This document shows, piece by piece, positions 42,103 to 51,690 of a stretch of 64,000 bases of DNA. The notes beneath the pieces are model-generated. The model had not been told where the DNA came from. It did no database searches and saw nothing but the letters and a program-made list of their open reading frames with translations. Source of the stretch: Kiritimatiellota bacterium (lineage in GTDB: Bacteria > Verrucomicrobiota > Kiritimatiellia > Kiritimatiellales > Tichowtungiaceae); the NCBI GenBank assembly GCA_014381785.1, contig JACNKZ010000044.1:1-64000 (forward strand), given 5' to 3'. A program made the position numbers and the translations under genes. How positions within the stretch are numbered: the first letter of the stretch is position 1; every line of letters starts with the position of its first letter.

Positions 42103-42801
42103 TTAACACTTCTTTTTGAGTAGCTTCTGAAACGCCTCACGTAGTGCGGAAACCGTAAAGGCTTCGGTTTCGACTTTGGTGAAGCGCCGCCCGATGTGCA
42201 TCGGGTGGTGCGAATCGGAAAAACGAACCACCGGCCAGCGCTCCGCACCGGGCGGTGGCTTGGGAGCGGTCACTTCAACTGCGTCGTACGGCAGATCGGG
42301 CAAAAACCCGAGTTGCGAGATAGCTCCCAGATATTCGCGATCGATGTGCGACGGAATACAGAGCGCCCCTGCCTCCAGCGCCATCGGCACCAGGTCGAAA
42401 AATGAGATACTGGTCGCCGCAAAAAGAAGTTTTTCGGCAAACCCGGTCACCTCGCCATCCACCGTCACAATCGGCTGCTGCCCAAACCGATCGGGATCGT
42501 TGGGGACATTCATAATGGAATCATAAATCATCCGGCCGAATTCAAGCGCGGGCTCGAGGCGATCGAATAGACAGAGCGTATGCACCTCTTCTTCCGATGT
42601 GGCTTCCAATCCGTAGAGGCACGGCATGTCCGCCTCGACGCAGGCGTTGTGAAAGGCGGGCAGGTTTTCCACACATCCGTGATCGGTCAGCGCGATACAG
42701 TTAATCCCCGCCGCCTTCGCACCCGCCACAATCGCACGCGGACTCATCTCCAGCGCCGCGCACGGCGACAGGCACGAATGAATGTGGAAATCAATGTTCA
42801 C
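42103..42801 (-). CDS. PHP-domain phosphoesterase-like protein
   Basis: MNIDFHIHSCLSPCA; ALTDHGCVEN; IPSHIDRE. Confidence 0.88.
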   Translation of the reverse strand: MNIDFHIHSCLSPCAALEMSPRAIVAGAKAAGINCIALTDHGCVENLPAFHNACVEADMPCLYGLEATSEEEVHTLCLFDRLEPALEFGRMIYDSIMNVPNDPDRFGQQPIVTVDGEVTGFAEKLLFAATSISFFDLVPMALEAGALCIPSHIDREYLGAISQLGFLPDLPYDAVEVTAPKPPPGAERWPVVRFSDSHHPMHIGRRFTKVETEAFTVSALREAFQKLLKKKC

Positions 42802-42812
42802 TTAAGGAACCC

Positions 42813-42897
42813 CTTAAACCACGAAATACACGAACCACACGAAAGCCGGTTACGCATTGTAAAAAATCCTTTCGTGTATTTTGTGTGTTTCGTGGTG
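42813..42897. repeat. CACGAAA-family inverted pair without ORF (MITE-like)
   Basis: aaaccacgaaatacacgaaccacacgaaag ... ctttcgtgtattttgtgtgtttcgtggt. Confidence 0.8.
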
Positions 42898-42923
42898 AAA
42901 AATCAGAACCCTATCAATTGAGT

Positions 42924-43253
42924 TTACCTGCCAAGTGCTTTCGCGAGTTTAACAGTCGCTTCAAACTGATTGTCCGGCGTGCTGAACAATGCAATACCTT
43001 CGGCCGCGGCGGCTGCGACCACATCATCGGCGGCGGCGCGGCCATGGCAGAAAATTACGGCGGCGGCTCCAGAAAGCGAGGCGACTGCAATGGTGTTTTT
43101 ATGCGCCTGAATGGTGATCAGCACCTGCCCCTCTTTCAGATTAGCCATCACATCGCTGAGCAGGTCCGAGGTATAGCCCCCTGCAAAATCCACATCTTCA
43201 AACTCATCCTGTAAACAACTGAAACCGAGAGATTCAAGCTCACTAATTTTCAT
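42924..43253 (-). CDS. DRTGG-domain protein
   Basis: Short DRTGG-like domain (GYTSDLLSDVMAN) in hydrogenase-linked context. Confidence 0.7.
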   Translation of the reverse strand: MKISELESLGFSCLQDEFEDVDFAGGYTSDLLSDVMANLKEGQVLITIQAHKNTIAVASLSGAAAVIFCHGRAAADDVVAAAAAEGIALFSTPDNQFEATVKLAKALGR

Positions 43254-44175
43254 TGGACCGCTCCTTTTCTAAATAGATAATCGCTTTAACCATGGTTCCC
43301 ATTTCCACACCGGACTGAATTTCAAACTCGTCCACTACGCGCTTGGCGTTGGGCAGTCCCATTCCGGCACCGAAGCCCTGCGAGCGGATCCAGTCGTTGG
43401 CGGTGGAAAAGCCTTCCGTCATCGCCTCGTCCACATCGGGGATGCCGGGGCCAAAATCGTTGGCGGTGATGCGCACCCGCCCGTCATCAATCAGCACGGT
43501 AAAGGTTCCGCCGTGCGAGTGGGCCACAATATTGATTTCCAGTTCGTAGCTGGCAATGGCAGCGCGGCGGATCACCTTCGGCGAAATGCCGCGCGCCTTC
43601 AGTTGCTTTTTCAACTCGGCCGAGGCGCGGCCCGCATGCTCGAAGTCGTAACGGGCAAGCCGATAGACCCTGTGAAACACTTTGTTCTCGCCGGTTATCT
43701 TCATCTGCCCTCCGATCTCCTCCAGCTCGTCGAGCTGACGCGACAACTCGCGAATGAGTGCCAGATTGATATTGCGCGGCGTAATGATGCCGACCAGCTC
43801 GTTTTTATGGTCCACCACGGGAAACCGGCGAAATGAATGCTTGCTGAAGGCGGACATGGCGAAGGTCACCGGAACTTCATCGCTCAATGTCTGCACATCG
43901 GAAATCATGTGCCGGGACACTTCATCATCCATGTGTCCATCGACAAACGCGTTCATAATGTCGTTCATACTAATGATGCCGACCACATGGGCATCGTCGA
44001 CGACCGGCACCCCGCTGATACCGTTGTTCTTCATAATGGTCTGCACGTCGCGCATGGTGCACGTTCGCGTGACGGCGAAAATCTTGCAGGTCATCACATC
44101 GCGCACCTTCAGTCCGTAGGCCAGCTCCTGAATGCGAAGCGCGGAGTCATCGAGTTGGAGCGGAACGTCATTCAT
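43243..44175 (-). CDS. CBS-domain + RsbW-like ATP-binding protein
   Basis: Two CBS-like repeats and GHKL features (NDFGPGIPDVDEA, GFGAGMGLPNAKRVVDEF). Confidence 0.85.
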   Translation of the reverse strand: MNDVPLQLDDSALRIQELAYGLKVRDVMTCKIFAVTRTCTMRDVQTIMKNNGISGVPVVDDAHVVGIISMNDIMNAFVDGHMDDEVSRHMISDVQTLSDEVPVTFAMSAFSKHSFRRFPVVDHKNELVGIITPRNINLALIRELSRQLDELEEIGGQMKITGENKVFHRVYRLARYDFEHAGRASAELKKQLKARGISPKVIRRAAIASYELEINIVAHSHGGTFTVLIDDGRVRITANDFGPGIPDVDEAMTEGFSTANDWIRSQGFGAGMGLPNAKRVVDEFEIQSGVEMGTMVKAIIYLEKERSNEN

Positions 44176-44513
44176 GAAACCTCCAGTAGCTTGCCGAGCC
44201 GGACGCACGCCTCGAACTTGGTCACCGTGCTACGGAACAACGGCAGTTCCTGCTGGCGCGCCGCCGCCTCCATGCCGGGCGGGGTCTGGCGCCGATGCAC
44301 CAGAATTATCGCATTGGCTCCAACGAGCGAGGCGGTGCGTACCACTTGAGGCGAGGTTAATGACGTCAGTAAAAGCTGTTCATCACCCTCACTCACCAAA
44401 ATGTCGCTGATCAGGTCCGAGGCGAAAATATTAGAGCATTCCAGCTCTTCCCAGCCGCTCGGCGCATACAGCGGCGAGGCATCCAGTGCGTCAATAACTT
44501 GCTTTAAATTCAT
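44172..44513 (-). CDS. DRTGG-domain protein
   Basis: CSNIFASDLISDILVSEGDEQLLLTSL; overlaps the ATPase start by 4 bp. Confidence 0.7.
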   Translation of the reverse strand: MNLKQVIDALDASPLYAPSGWEELECSNIFASDLISDILVSEGDEQLLLTSLTSPQVVRTASLVGANAIILVHRRQTPPGMEAAARQQELPLFRSTVTKFEACVRLGKLLEVS

Positions 44514-44595
44514 GGCGCTATCTCTATGGCACCCGCCCGGTGATTGGAAGTTTATTAAAACGAAAAAGGAAACCCCGCAGATTCTGTTGCCGACC

Positions 44596-45093
44596 CTAGA
44601 GAACGGGAACCGGTTTCGTGACCGGAACAATCAGTACGCTGCAGAGCGCTTTGCGCAGAACCGCTTCTGTAACACTGCCGATCAGCATCTTGCGGAGTAT
44701 CCCGTGCCCATGCGAGCCGACCACGATCATGTCGACGGCGAGCTCTCGGGCTTTTTCAACAATCAGCTCCGCGGCATCACCCTTCAGCAACATTGCCCGC
44801 GCATCCACACCGTCCTTGCGCATCCGGGCGGAAATATTCAGCAGCGACTGGTGCTCCCGCCTGTATTCCTCGGCGCACAGGGTTCGTGCCATTTCCACAT
44901 CGCCCGGCGACGCGCTAATATATTCGGAAGAAAAATCATAAAACTGCGTGGACTCATACGCAGCTTGGAGCGCATCGGATGTGACATGAACGACATAGAT
45001 CGTACCGCCCAACTCTTTGCCCAATTCCAAGGCCTGATTAACCAGCCGCCCCGTTCCCTCAGAAAAATCAACCGCCACAAGAATTTTCTTCAT
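44596..45093 (-). CDS. Universal stress protein UspA family
   Basis: ILVAVDFSEGTGRLVNQAL; IVVGSHGHGILRKMLIGSVTEAVLR. Confidence 0.9.
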   Translation of the reverse strand: MKKILVAVDFSEGTGRLVNQALELGKELGGTIYVVHVTSDALQAAYESTQFYDFSSEYISASPGDVEMARTLCAEEYRREHQSLLNISARMRKDGVDARAMLLKGDAAELIVEKARELAVDMIVVGSHGHGILRKMLIGSVTEAVLRKALCSVLIVPVTKPVPVL

Positions 45094-45284
45094 GATGCCC
45101 TCCCCCTTTAACCCTGTGGAGTTATTCTATTCCTGCCATGCAGATGCGCAAGTCATCAATTCACCCATACAGCAGCCTTAAGGGACACCACCATTACCTA
45201 AGGAATCATATGATGTAAAAGGCGAGTTGTGATCGCTACAGGTTTTCCCATGCATTGAAGCCCATTGCATTGGCACGCATCAAT

Positions 45285-45395
45285 TTCCCAAACCTTGGGG
45301 AAAAAACAGATGCCCCGACGCAGTCGGTTCCAAATATTGGAAATTCGCGTTCATTCGTGTGCATTTGGTGGTTCAAACTTTTCCAAGCATTGGAA
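45285..45395. repeat. Cluster of TTCCAA-N3-TTGGAA palindromes with ACAGATGCC linkers upstream of UspA
   Basis: 45285 variant TTCCCAAACCTTGGGGAA; 45328-45342; 45381-45395. Confidence 0.85.
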
Positions 45396-45426
45396 AACAC
45401 AGATGCCGACGGTTTGAACCCGGTCT

Positions 45427-46053
45427 TTATTCTTCACGGTCGGCGAACTGGATCTGGTAGAAGAGTTTTTCGAACTCCTGCTCAATGTTGATGTTGTGAA
45501 TAAGGCAGGTGTCACTCCCCCTTAGAGGAATGGGGGCAAAATTGACGACGCCGCGGATCTCGGTTTTCATGAGTGAGTCGAGAATCGACTGGGCGGAGGG
45601 CTCGGGCACGGTGAGCACGGCAAGCTTAATTCCGTTTTTGGCGATGTACTCTTTCATCTTACTGACATGCAGAATCGGAATGGGCGCATCGGGGGCCAAC
45701 AAGGCGGGTTCACTGTCGAATCCGGCCACCACACGGATGCCTACCCTTGGAAACCCGTTGTAGTTCATCAGTGCGCGGCCCATTTTTCCGCAGCCGACAA
45801 TGATGATTTTCTGTTTTTTGTCTTTGCCGAGAATGACGTTGAGCTTTTTAAGCAGAACTTCCAGCTGATAGCCTCCCCGCTTGTTACCGGTAAGATCGAA
45901 CATGGAAAAGTCCTTGCGCACAAGCGACGGGGAAACCCCGACGGCATCGGCCAGGTTATCCGAAAAGACCCGCACGAAGCCCAGACCCTTCATTTTCTGC
46001 ATGACGTTCCGGTATTTTAACAACCGGTTGATGACTTCTTCATTTGTCCTCAT
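45427..46053 (-). CDS. rex: Redox-sensing transcriptional repressor Rex
   Basis: HTH + Rossmann: VSPSLVRKDFS, GYQLEVLLKKL, IIVGCGKMGRALMNY. Confidence 0.92.
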   Translation of the reverse strand: MRTNEEVINRLLKYRNVMQKMKGLGFVRVFSDNLADAVGVSPSLVRKDFSMFDLTGNKRGGYQLEVLLKKLNVILGKDKKQKIIIVGCGKMGRALMNYNGFPRVGIRVVAGFDSEPALLAPDAPIPILHVSKMKEYIAKNGIKLAVLTVPEPSAQSILDSLMKTEIRGVVNFAPIPLRGSDTCLIHNINIEQEFEKLFYQIQFADREE

Positions 46054-46114
46054 AGGCGCTTTAAAACCATTTATATGACACTTTTGTGACATCTTTTAGA
46101 CCATTTGGCGCATT

Positions 46115-46131
46115 TAATGTCAAACACATTA
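46115..46131. promoter_or_regulatory. Inverted repeat TAATGT-N5-ACATTA between rex and hydC
   Basis: taatgtcaaacacatta. Confidence 0.4.
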
Positions 46132-46224
46132 CCTACATGCGATCTAAAGTAACAAAAGCATAACATTTTAGTTGCCAGCAATTTAAGGTGGGGTACCCTG
46201 CCCGCATAAATTTTGGAGGAAGCT

Positions 46225-46695
46225 ATGTCGAATAATAAATTAACCGCTGAACTAATCAGCTTTATTGAAGAGTGGAAAGAGAAGCCGGGCAACCTCATTA
46301 TGGTTCTGCACCGAGTGCAGGCGCATTTCGGGTATATCCCGCGTGAAACCGCCTTCGAAGTCGCTGAGCTACTGGATGTTCCGGTCGCGAAAATCTACGG
46401 CGTAATTACGTTCTATCACCTGTTCCGACTGACCAAGCCGGGTCGCAACCAGATTGCGGTCTGCATGGGAACCGCCTGTTACCTTAAAGGGGGCGAGGAT
46501 CTGATTCTTGAATTCGAGCGTCTGCTCGGCGTCGGAATCAACACCGTCACCGAAGACGGCGAGTTTTCGGTCGAAGCGGTTCGCTGCATCGGCTGCTGCG
46601 GACTGGCCCCGGTGATGACGGTGAACGGCGAAGTCTTCGGCGATGTAAAAAACAAGGACTGCAAAAAGATTCTCGACCAGCTCAAGGGCAAATAA
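46225..46695 (+). CDS. hydC: NuoE-like [2Fe-2S] subunit of hydrogenase
   Basis: VQAHFGYIPRETAFEVAELLDVP, GVITFYHLF, CMGTACYLKGG, VRCIGCCGLAPVM. Confidence 0.93.
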   Translation: MSNNKLTAELISFIEEWKEKPGNLIMVLHRVQAHFGYIPRETAFEVAELLDVPVAKIYGVITFYHLFRLTKPGRNQIAVCMGTACYLKGGEDLILEFERLLGVGINTVTEDGEFSVEAVRCIGCCGLAPVMTVNGEVFGDVKNKDCKKILDQLKGK

Positions 46696-46696
46696 A

Positions 46697-47257
46697 ATGC
46701 ACGCGACGCTCTGCGATTTGATGATGGATCTGGTTCAAAACTCCGTAGAGGCCAACGCCACGGAGATTGAGCTGACCCTTACGCAAGCGCAGGGAAAGGT
46801 TGAGTTCAGCGTGAAGGACAACGGAAACGGCATGAGCAAAGAAACACAGGATAAGGCAGTCGACCCGTTCTACAGCGACGGGAAGAAGCATGCGCACCGA
46901 CGCGTCGGCCTTGGTCTGCCCTTCTTGCTTCAGACCGCCGATGCCGTCGGCGGCAAGGCCACAATCCTTTCGGAGGAAGGCCGCGGCACGCTGATTCAGT
47001 TCTGCGCCGAGGCGAAGCATGTAGATCTGCCGCCGGTCGGCAATGTGGCATCCGCCGCCACCATGATGCTCTCGCAGCCGCTGGCGGGCGACCTGAAGAT
47101 TGTGCGCAGCACCGACGTGGACAGCTACACCCTTACCCGCGGCATGCTGGCCGACGTGCTGGGCGACCTCAACGATGCACAGAACCTGACGCTGATGAAA
47201 ACCTATATTGAATCCCAGGAAGAAAATTTAGAAAAGACAGGAACAAGCTATGAGTAA
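46697..47257 (+). CDS. GHKL ATPase-like protein of the hydrogenase operon
   Basis: LVQNSVEANATEIE, DNGNGMSKETQDKAVDPFYSDGK, RRVGLGLPFL. Confidence 0.85.
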   Translation: MHATLCDLMMDLVQNSVEANATEIELTLTQAQGKVEFSVKDNGNGMSKETQDKAVDPFYSDGKKHAHRRVGLGLPFLLQTADAVGGKATILSEEGRGTLIQFCAEAKHVDLPPVGNVASAATMMLSQPLAGDLKIVRSTDVDSYTLTRGMLADVLGDLNDAQNLTLMKTYIESQEENLEKTGTSYE

Positions 47258-47654
47258 ATTAACATTAGATGATCTGCGCAAACTGCGCGACGAAAAGAAA
47301 AAGGCGATGACCCAGCGTGAAAGCGGCGCGGGAAAACGCGGCGTGGTGACCATTGGCATGGGAACCTGCGGAATCGCAGCTGGCGCCAAAGGCGTATTCG
47401 ACGCATTTCTCGATGAAATGGATAAAGCGGGCATCAGCGACATCTCCATCCGGCAGACCGGCTGCATGGGACTGTGCTTCTCCGAGCCGACCGTGGAAGT
47501 GGCCACCGCCGACATGCCGCACGTTGTGTACGGCAATGTCGACGAAGAAACCGCCCGCCGCATCGTTCGCGACCACCTGGCGGGCAACGCGCTGGTGAGC
47601 GACCACATTTTTGACAAACCCTCGGTGGACATCATCGAAAAGGGAGAAAAATAA
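47250..47654 (+). CDS. Thioredoxin-like [2Fe-2S] protein
   Basis: GMGTCGIAAGAKGVFDAF, QTGCMGLCFSEPTVEV. Confidence 0.88.
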   Translation: MSKLTLDDLRKLRDEKKKAMTQRESGAGKRGVVTIGMGTCGIAAGAKGVFDAFLDEMDKAGISDISIRQTGCMGLCFSEPTVEVATADMPHVVYGNVDEETARRIVRDHLAGNALVSDHIFDKPSVDIIEKGEK

Positions 47655-47656
47655 TC

Positions 47657-49435
47657 ATGGCATACAAAAACTATATTCTGGTCTGCGCAGGTACCGCCTG
47701 CGAATCCAACAAAGGCAAGGCGCTCTACGAAGCACTCGGAAAAGAGATTGCGTCCGCCGGCATCGACACCGAAGTGCAGCTCGTTAAAACCGGCTGCTTC
47801 GGCTTCTGCGGCGAAGGCCCCATCGTGAAGATCCTTCCCGACGAGAGCTTCTATGTCAAAGTCGGCCCGAAAGACGCCAAAGAGATCATCAACGAGCACA
47901 TCATCAAAGGCCGCAAGGTCGAACGCCTCCTCTATAAGGAGCCCGGCGCAGAAACCGCCAGCGAGGATATCGGCTTCTACCACAAACAATTCCGCATCGT
48001 GCTGCGCAACTGCGCGGTCATCAACCCGGAGATCATCGACGAATACATCGCCCGCGACGGCTATGGCGCGCTCGAAAAAGCGCTGTTCGACATGACCCCC
48101 GATGATGTCCTTCAGGAAATCAAGGACTCCGGCCTGCGCGGCCGCGGCGGCGCAGGCTTCCCGACCGGCACCAAATGGGGCTTCTCCAAAGCAGTTAAAG
48201 CCGACCAGAAATACATCGTCTGTAACGCCGACGAAGGTGACCCCGGCGCCTACATGGACCGCTCCGTCCTCGAGGGCGACCCCCACTCCGTTCTCGAAGC
48301 CATGGCCATCGCCGGCTACACCATCGGCGCCGATAAAGGCTTCATCTACATCCGTGCGGAATATCCGCTGGCCATTGACCGCCTCAATCTGGCCATCAAA
48401 CAGGCCAAAGAATACGGCCTGCTCGGCGAAAAGATTCTCGGCACCGACTTCTCCTTCGACATTGAGCTGCGCCTGGGCGCCGGCGCCTTTGTCTGTGGCG
48501 AAGAAACCGCCCTGCTCGCCTCCATCGAAGGCAAACGCGGCATGCCCGTTCCACGCCCTCCCTTCCCCGCCGTCAAAGGCCTCTGGGGCAAGCCGACCGT
48601 CATCAACAACGTCGAAACCTGGGCCAACATTCCGGTTATCCTGCTCAAAGGATCCAAATGGTTCAGTAGCATCGGCACCGCAACCTCCAAGGGAACCAAG
48701 GTGTTCGCGCTGACCGGAAAAATCAACAACACCGGGCTGATCGAAGTGCCGATGGGCACCACGCTGCGTGAAATCATTTATGATATTGGCGGCGGCATCG
48801 ACAGCGGCAAGCCGTTCAAAGCTGCGCAGACCGGCGGCCCGTCCGGCGGATGCATCACGCCCGACTTCCTCGACACTCCCATCGACTACGAAAGCCTCCA
48901 GGCAATCGGTTCGATGATGGGCTCCGGCGGAATGATCGTAATGGACGAAGATGACTGCATGATCGACGTCACCAAGTTCTACCTCGAATTCACCGTGGAT
49001 GAATCCTGCGGAAAATGCGCCCCCTGCCGCATCGGCGGACGCACCTGCTACAACATCCTCGACCGCATCAGCAAGGGTCAAGGCGAAATGGAAGACCTTC
49101 AGAAACTGAAGGATCTTGCCCTCGCCATGCGCAAAGCCTCGCTCTGCGGACTCGGGCAGACTGCGCCCAACCCGGTCATGTCCACGATGAAATATTTCGA
49201 AGAGGAATACCTCGCGCATATCAACGACAAGAAGTGTCCGGCCGGAAAATGCAAAAACCTGCTCACCTACACCATCAACGACAAGTGTGTTGGCTGTACG
49301 GCCTGCGCCCGCGTCTGCCCGGTGAACTGCATTGAGGGCGAAGTGAAAAAACTGCACGTCATCAACCAAGCTACCTGCATCAAATGCGGACAGTGTTTCA
49401 CGACCTGCAAGTTCGCCGCCATCGACCGCGTCTAA
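47657..49435 (+). CDS. hydB: NuoF-like NADH-binding subunit of bifurcating hydrogenase
   Basis: GLRGRGGAGFPTGTKWGF, CNADEGDPGAYMDRS, C-terminal 2[4Fe-4S]. Confidence 0.95.
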   Translation: MAYKNYILVCAGTACESNKGKALYEALGKEIASAGIDTEVQLVKTGCFGFCGEGPIVKILPDESFYVKVGPKDAKEIINEHIIKGRKVERLLYKEPGAETASEDIGFYHKQFRIVLRNCAVINPEIIDEYIARDGYGALEKALFDMTPDDVLQEIKDSGLRGRGGAGFPTGTKWGFSKAVKADQKYIVCNADEGDPGAYMDRSVLEGDPHSVLEAMAIAGYTIGADKGFIYIRAEYPLAIDRLNLAIKQAKEYGLLGEKILGTDFSFDIELRLGAGAFVCGEETALLASIEGKRGMPVPRPPFPAVKGLWGKPTVINNVETWANIPVILLKGSKWFSSIGTATSKGTKVFALTGKINNTGLIEVPMGTTLREIIYDIGGGIDSGKPFKAAQTGGPSGGCITPDFLDTPIDYESLQAIGSMMGSGGMIVMDEDDCMIDVTKFYLEFTVDESCGKCAPCRIGGRTCYNILDRISKGQGEMEDLQKLKDLALAMRKASLCGLGQTAPNPVMSTMKYFEEEYLAHINDKKCPAGKCKNLLTYTINDKCVGCTACARVCPVNCIEGEVKKLHVINQATCIKCGQCFTTCKFAAIDRV

Positions 49436-49452
49436 TAATCTGGAGAACCCCC

Positions 49453-51201
49453 ATGGAAATGATCGAACTTAAAATTAACGGAATCCCGGTCGCTGTAACT
49501 CCGGGAACCACCATCCTTGATGCGGCCAACCAGGTCGGCGTCAAGATCCCCACCCTCTGCTTCCACCACGACCTTGAGCCGTGGGCCGCCTGCGGCATCT
49601 GCGTGGTCAAAGCAGAAGGCTCCCCCAAAATGCTGCGTGCCTGCGCAACAGCCGTCGCGCCGGGAATGAACGTCATCACCCACGATGCGGAAATTGTCGA
49701 TGTGCGACGCACCGTGCTGGAGTTAATCCTCTCAACACACCCGAACGACTGCCTTCGCTGCGGTCGCAACGGAAACTGCGAACTACAGACCCTGTCTGAA
49801 GAATTCGGTATCCGTGAAGTGCCTTACGAACAGCGCGTCAACGAAATCCCGATCGATAACACCACCGGATCCATCGTGCTGAACCCCGAAAAATGCATCA
49901 AATGCGGACGTTGTGCCAAAGTCTGTCAGGACATGCAGGGCGTATGGGCTCTCGAATTCATCGGCCGCGGTGACGACACGCGCATCGCGCCTGCTGCCGA
50001 TGTTACGCTCGACGAAAGCCCCTGCATCAAATGCGGACAGTGCTCTGCACACTGCCCCGTCGGTGCCATCTACGAAAATGACCAGACCAAACAGGTCTGG
50101 AGCGCCCTCAAAGAAGGCGAAAAGCACTGCGTCGTTCAGATCGCCCCGGCCGTCCGCGTCGCCATCGGCGAAGCCTTCGGCATGGAACCCGGCGCATTGA
50201 TGACCGGTCAACTCTACTCGGCTCTGCGCCGCCTCGGCTTCGACGCCATCTTCGACACCAACTTCAGCGCCGACCTCACCATCCTCGAAGAAGGATCCGA
50301 GTTCGTGAAACGCTTCACCGAAGGCGGCGTGCTGCCGCAGATCACCTCCTGCTGCCCGGCGTGGACCGACTACATGGAGAAATATGCGACGGACTTCATC
50401 CCGAACTTCTCGTCGGCGAAATCCCCGCAGCAGATGCTCGGCGCCATGGCCAAAACCTACTACGCCGAACAGTCGAAAGTGGAAGCCAAAGACATGTTCG
50501 TCGTGTCCATCATGCCCTGCACCGCCAAGAAATTCGAAGTCTCCCGTTGTGAAACCATGGGTGCCTCCGGATTCCAGGATGTCGACGTGGCTCTCACCAC
50601 CCGTGAACTGGCCCGCATGATCAAACAGGCTGGAATCGACTTCACCAACCTGCCGGAAGAAGAAGCCGACAGCCTGCTCGGCGAATACACCGGTGCCGGA
50701 ACCATCTTCGGAGTCACCGGAGGGGTGATGGAAGCCGCGCTTCGCTCCGCCTACTATCTCATCACCAAAGAAGACCTCGAAGACGTCAACTTCATGGACG
50801 TCCGCGGAATGGAAGGCGTGAAAGCCGCTGAGATCGACATCAAAGGCACCAAGATTCGTGTCGCGATCGCCCATCAGATGGGTAACGTTGAAGCATTGCT
50901 CAACGAAATCCGCGATGCCGAAAAAGCCGGTAAAGAGACGCCCTACCACTTTATCGAAGTGATGGCCTGCCGCGGCGGATGTATCGGTGGTGGCGGACAG
51001 CCCCACGGCGCGACCGACGAAATTCGGGCCAAACGGACCGCAGGAATCTACTCGGACGATGAGAAGAGCGTACGCCGCTGCTCGCATCACAACCCGATGA
51101 TCACCAAAATCTACGAGGACTTCCTGGGCGCACCGATGAGCCACAAAGCGCACGAATTGCTGCACACCGGGTATCAGGAACGCGAAGTTTACAAAAAATA
51201 G
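49453..51201 (+). CDS. hydA: [FeFe]-hydrogenase catalytic subunit
   Basis: ITSCCPAWTDYMEKY, FVVSIMPCTAKKFEV, MACRGGCIGGGGQP H-cluster motifs. Confidence 0.97.
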   Translation: MEMIELKINGIPVAVTPGTTILDAANQVGVKIPTLCFHHDLEPWAACGICVVKAEGSPKMLRACATAVAPGMNVITHDAEIVDVRRTVLELILSTHPNDCLRCGRNGNCELQTLSEEFGIREVPYEQRVNEIPIDNTTGSIVLNPEKCIKCGRCAKVCQDMQGVWALEFIGRGDDTRIAPAADVTLDESPCIKCGQCSAHCPVGAIYENDQTKQVWSALKEGEKHCVVQIAPAVRVAIGEAFGMEPGALMTGQLYSALRRLGFDAIFDTNFSADLTILEEGSEFVKRFTEGGVLPQITSCCPAWTDYMEKYATDFIPNFSSAKSPQQMLGAMAKTYYAEQSKVEAKDMFVVSIMPCTAKKFEVSRCETMGASGFQDVDVALTTRELARMIKQAGIDFTNLPEEEADSLLGEYTGAGTIFGVTGGVMEAALRSAYYLITKEDLEDVNFMDVRGMEGVKAAEIDIKGTKIRVAIAHQMGNVEALLNEIRDAEKAGKETPYHFIEVMACRGGCIGGGGQPHGATDEIRAKRTAGIYSDDEKSVRRCSHHNPMITKIYEDFLGAPMSHKAHELLHTGYQEREVYKK

Positions 51202-51345
51202 AAAATCACATACATTGATCTGAGTTTTCTGCGGTAAGGGGCACGGCCCTGAGCTTAGGCGAACGGAACAGACTGAAGCAGGATGCACCATCGGTGGTTC
51301 CTGCCGCAAAACGCTCCGCCGCAGAAATGCCGCGGGGCGTTTTTG

Positions 51346-51415
51346 TTGTAGGACACGCTTCCCGCAGGGAGCGTGTACACAGGCTCCCCGAAAAACGGGG
51401 AAGCCTGTCCTACAA
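51346..51415. repeat. 70-bp element with perfect inverted ends TTGTAGGACA/TGTCCTACAA
   Basis: Direct reading; internal hairpins. Confidence 0.8.
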
Positions 51416-51435
51416 AATACAGCGAAGGAGAGAAG

Positions 51436-51687
51436 ATGGATAAGAGACTGGGGTTTGTAGGAATTATTATTGAAAATCGCGACGCAAATGCGACAGCGGT
51501 CAATGAACTGCTCGGACAGTTCGGAGGAATTATCGTTGCCCGCACCGGCGTGCCGTACGAAAAACGCGCCTGCTCCGCCATCACCCTCATCGTCGATGCC
51601 TCCACCGACGAGCTCGGCGTTCTCACCGGCAAGCTAGGCAGCCTGCCCGGCATCTCCGTCAAATCCATGCTGAGCAAAAATGGATAA
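51436..51687 (+). CDS. TM1266-like iron-only hydrogenase system regulator
   Basis: RLGFVGIIIENRDANATAVNELLGQFGGIIVARTGVPYEKR. Confidence 0.85.
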   Translation: MDKRLGFVGIIIENRDANATAVNELLGQFGGIIVARTGVPYEKRACSAITLIVDASTDELGVLTGKLGSLPGISVKSMLSKNG

Positions 51688-51690
51688 ATA

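Noticed and set aside
47228-49369. Very long minus-strand ORF (713 aa) antisense to the 2Fe-2S gene and hydB
   Set aside because: Mirror ORF over well-supported hydrogenase genes; composition is a codon-bias artefact with no recognisable domain.
49783-51309. 508-aa minus-strand ORF opposite hydA
   Set aside because: Antisense shadow; hydA H-cluster motifs define the true frame.
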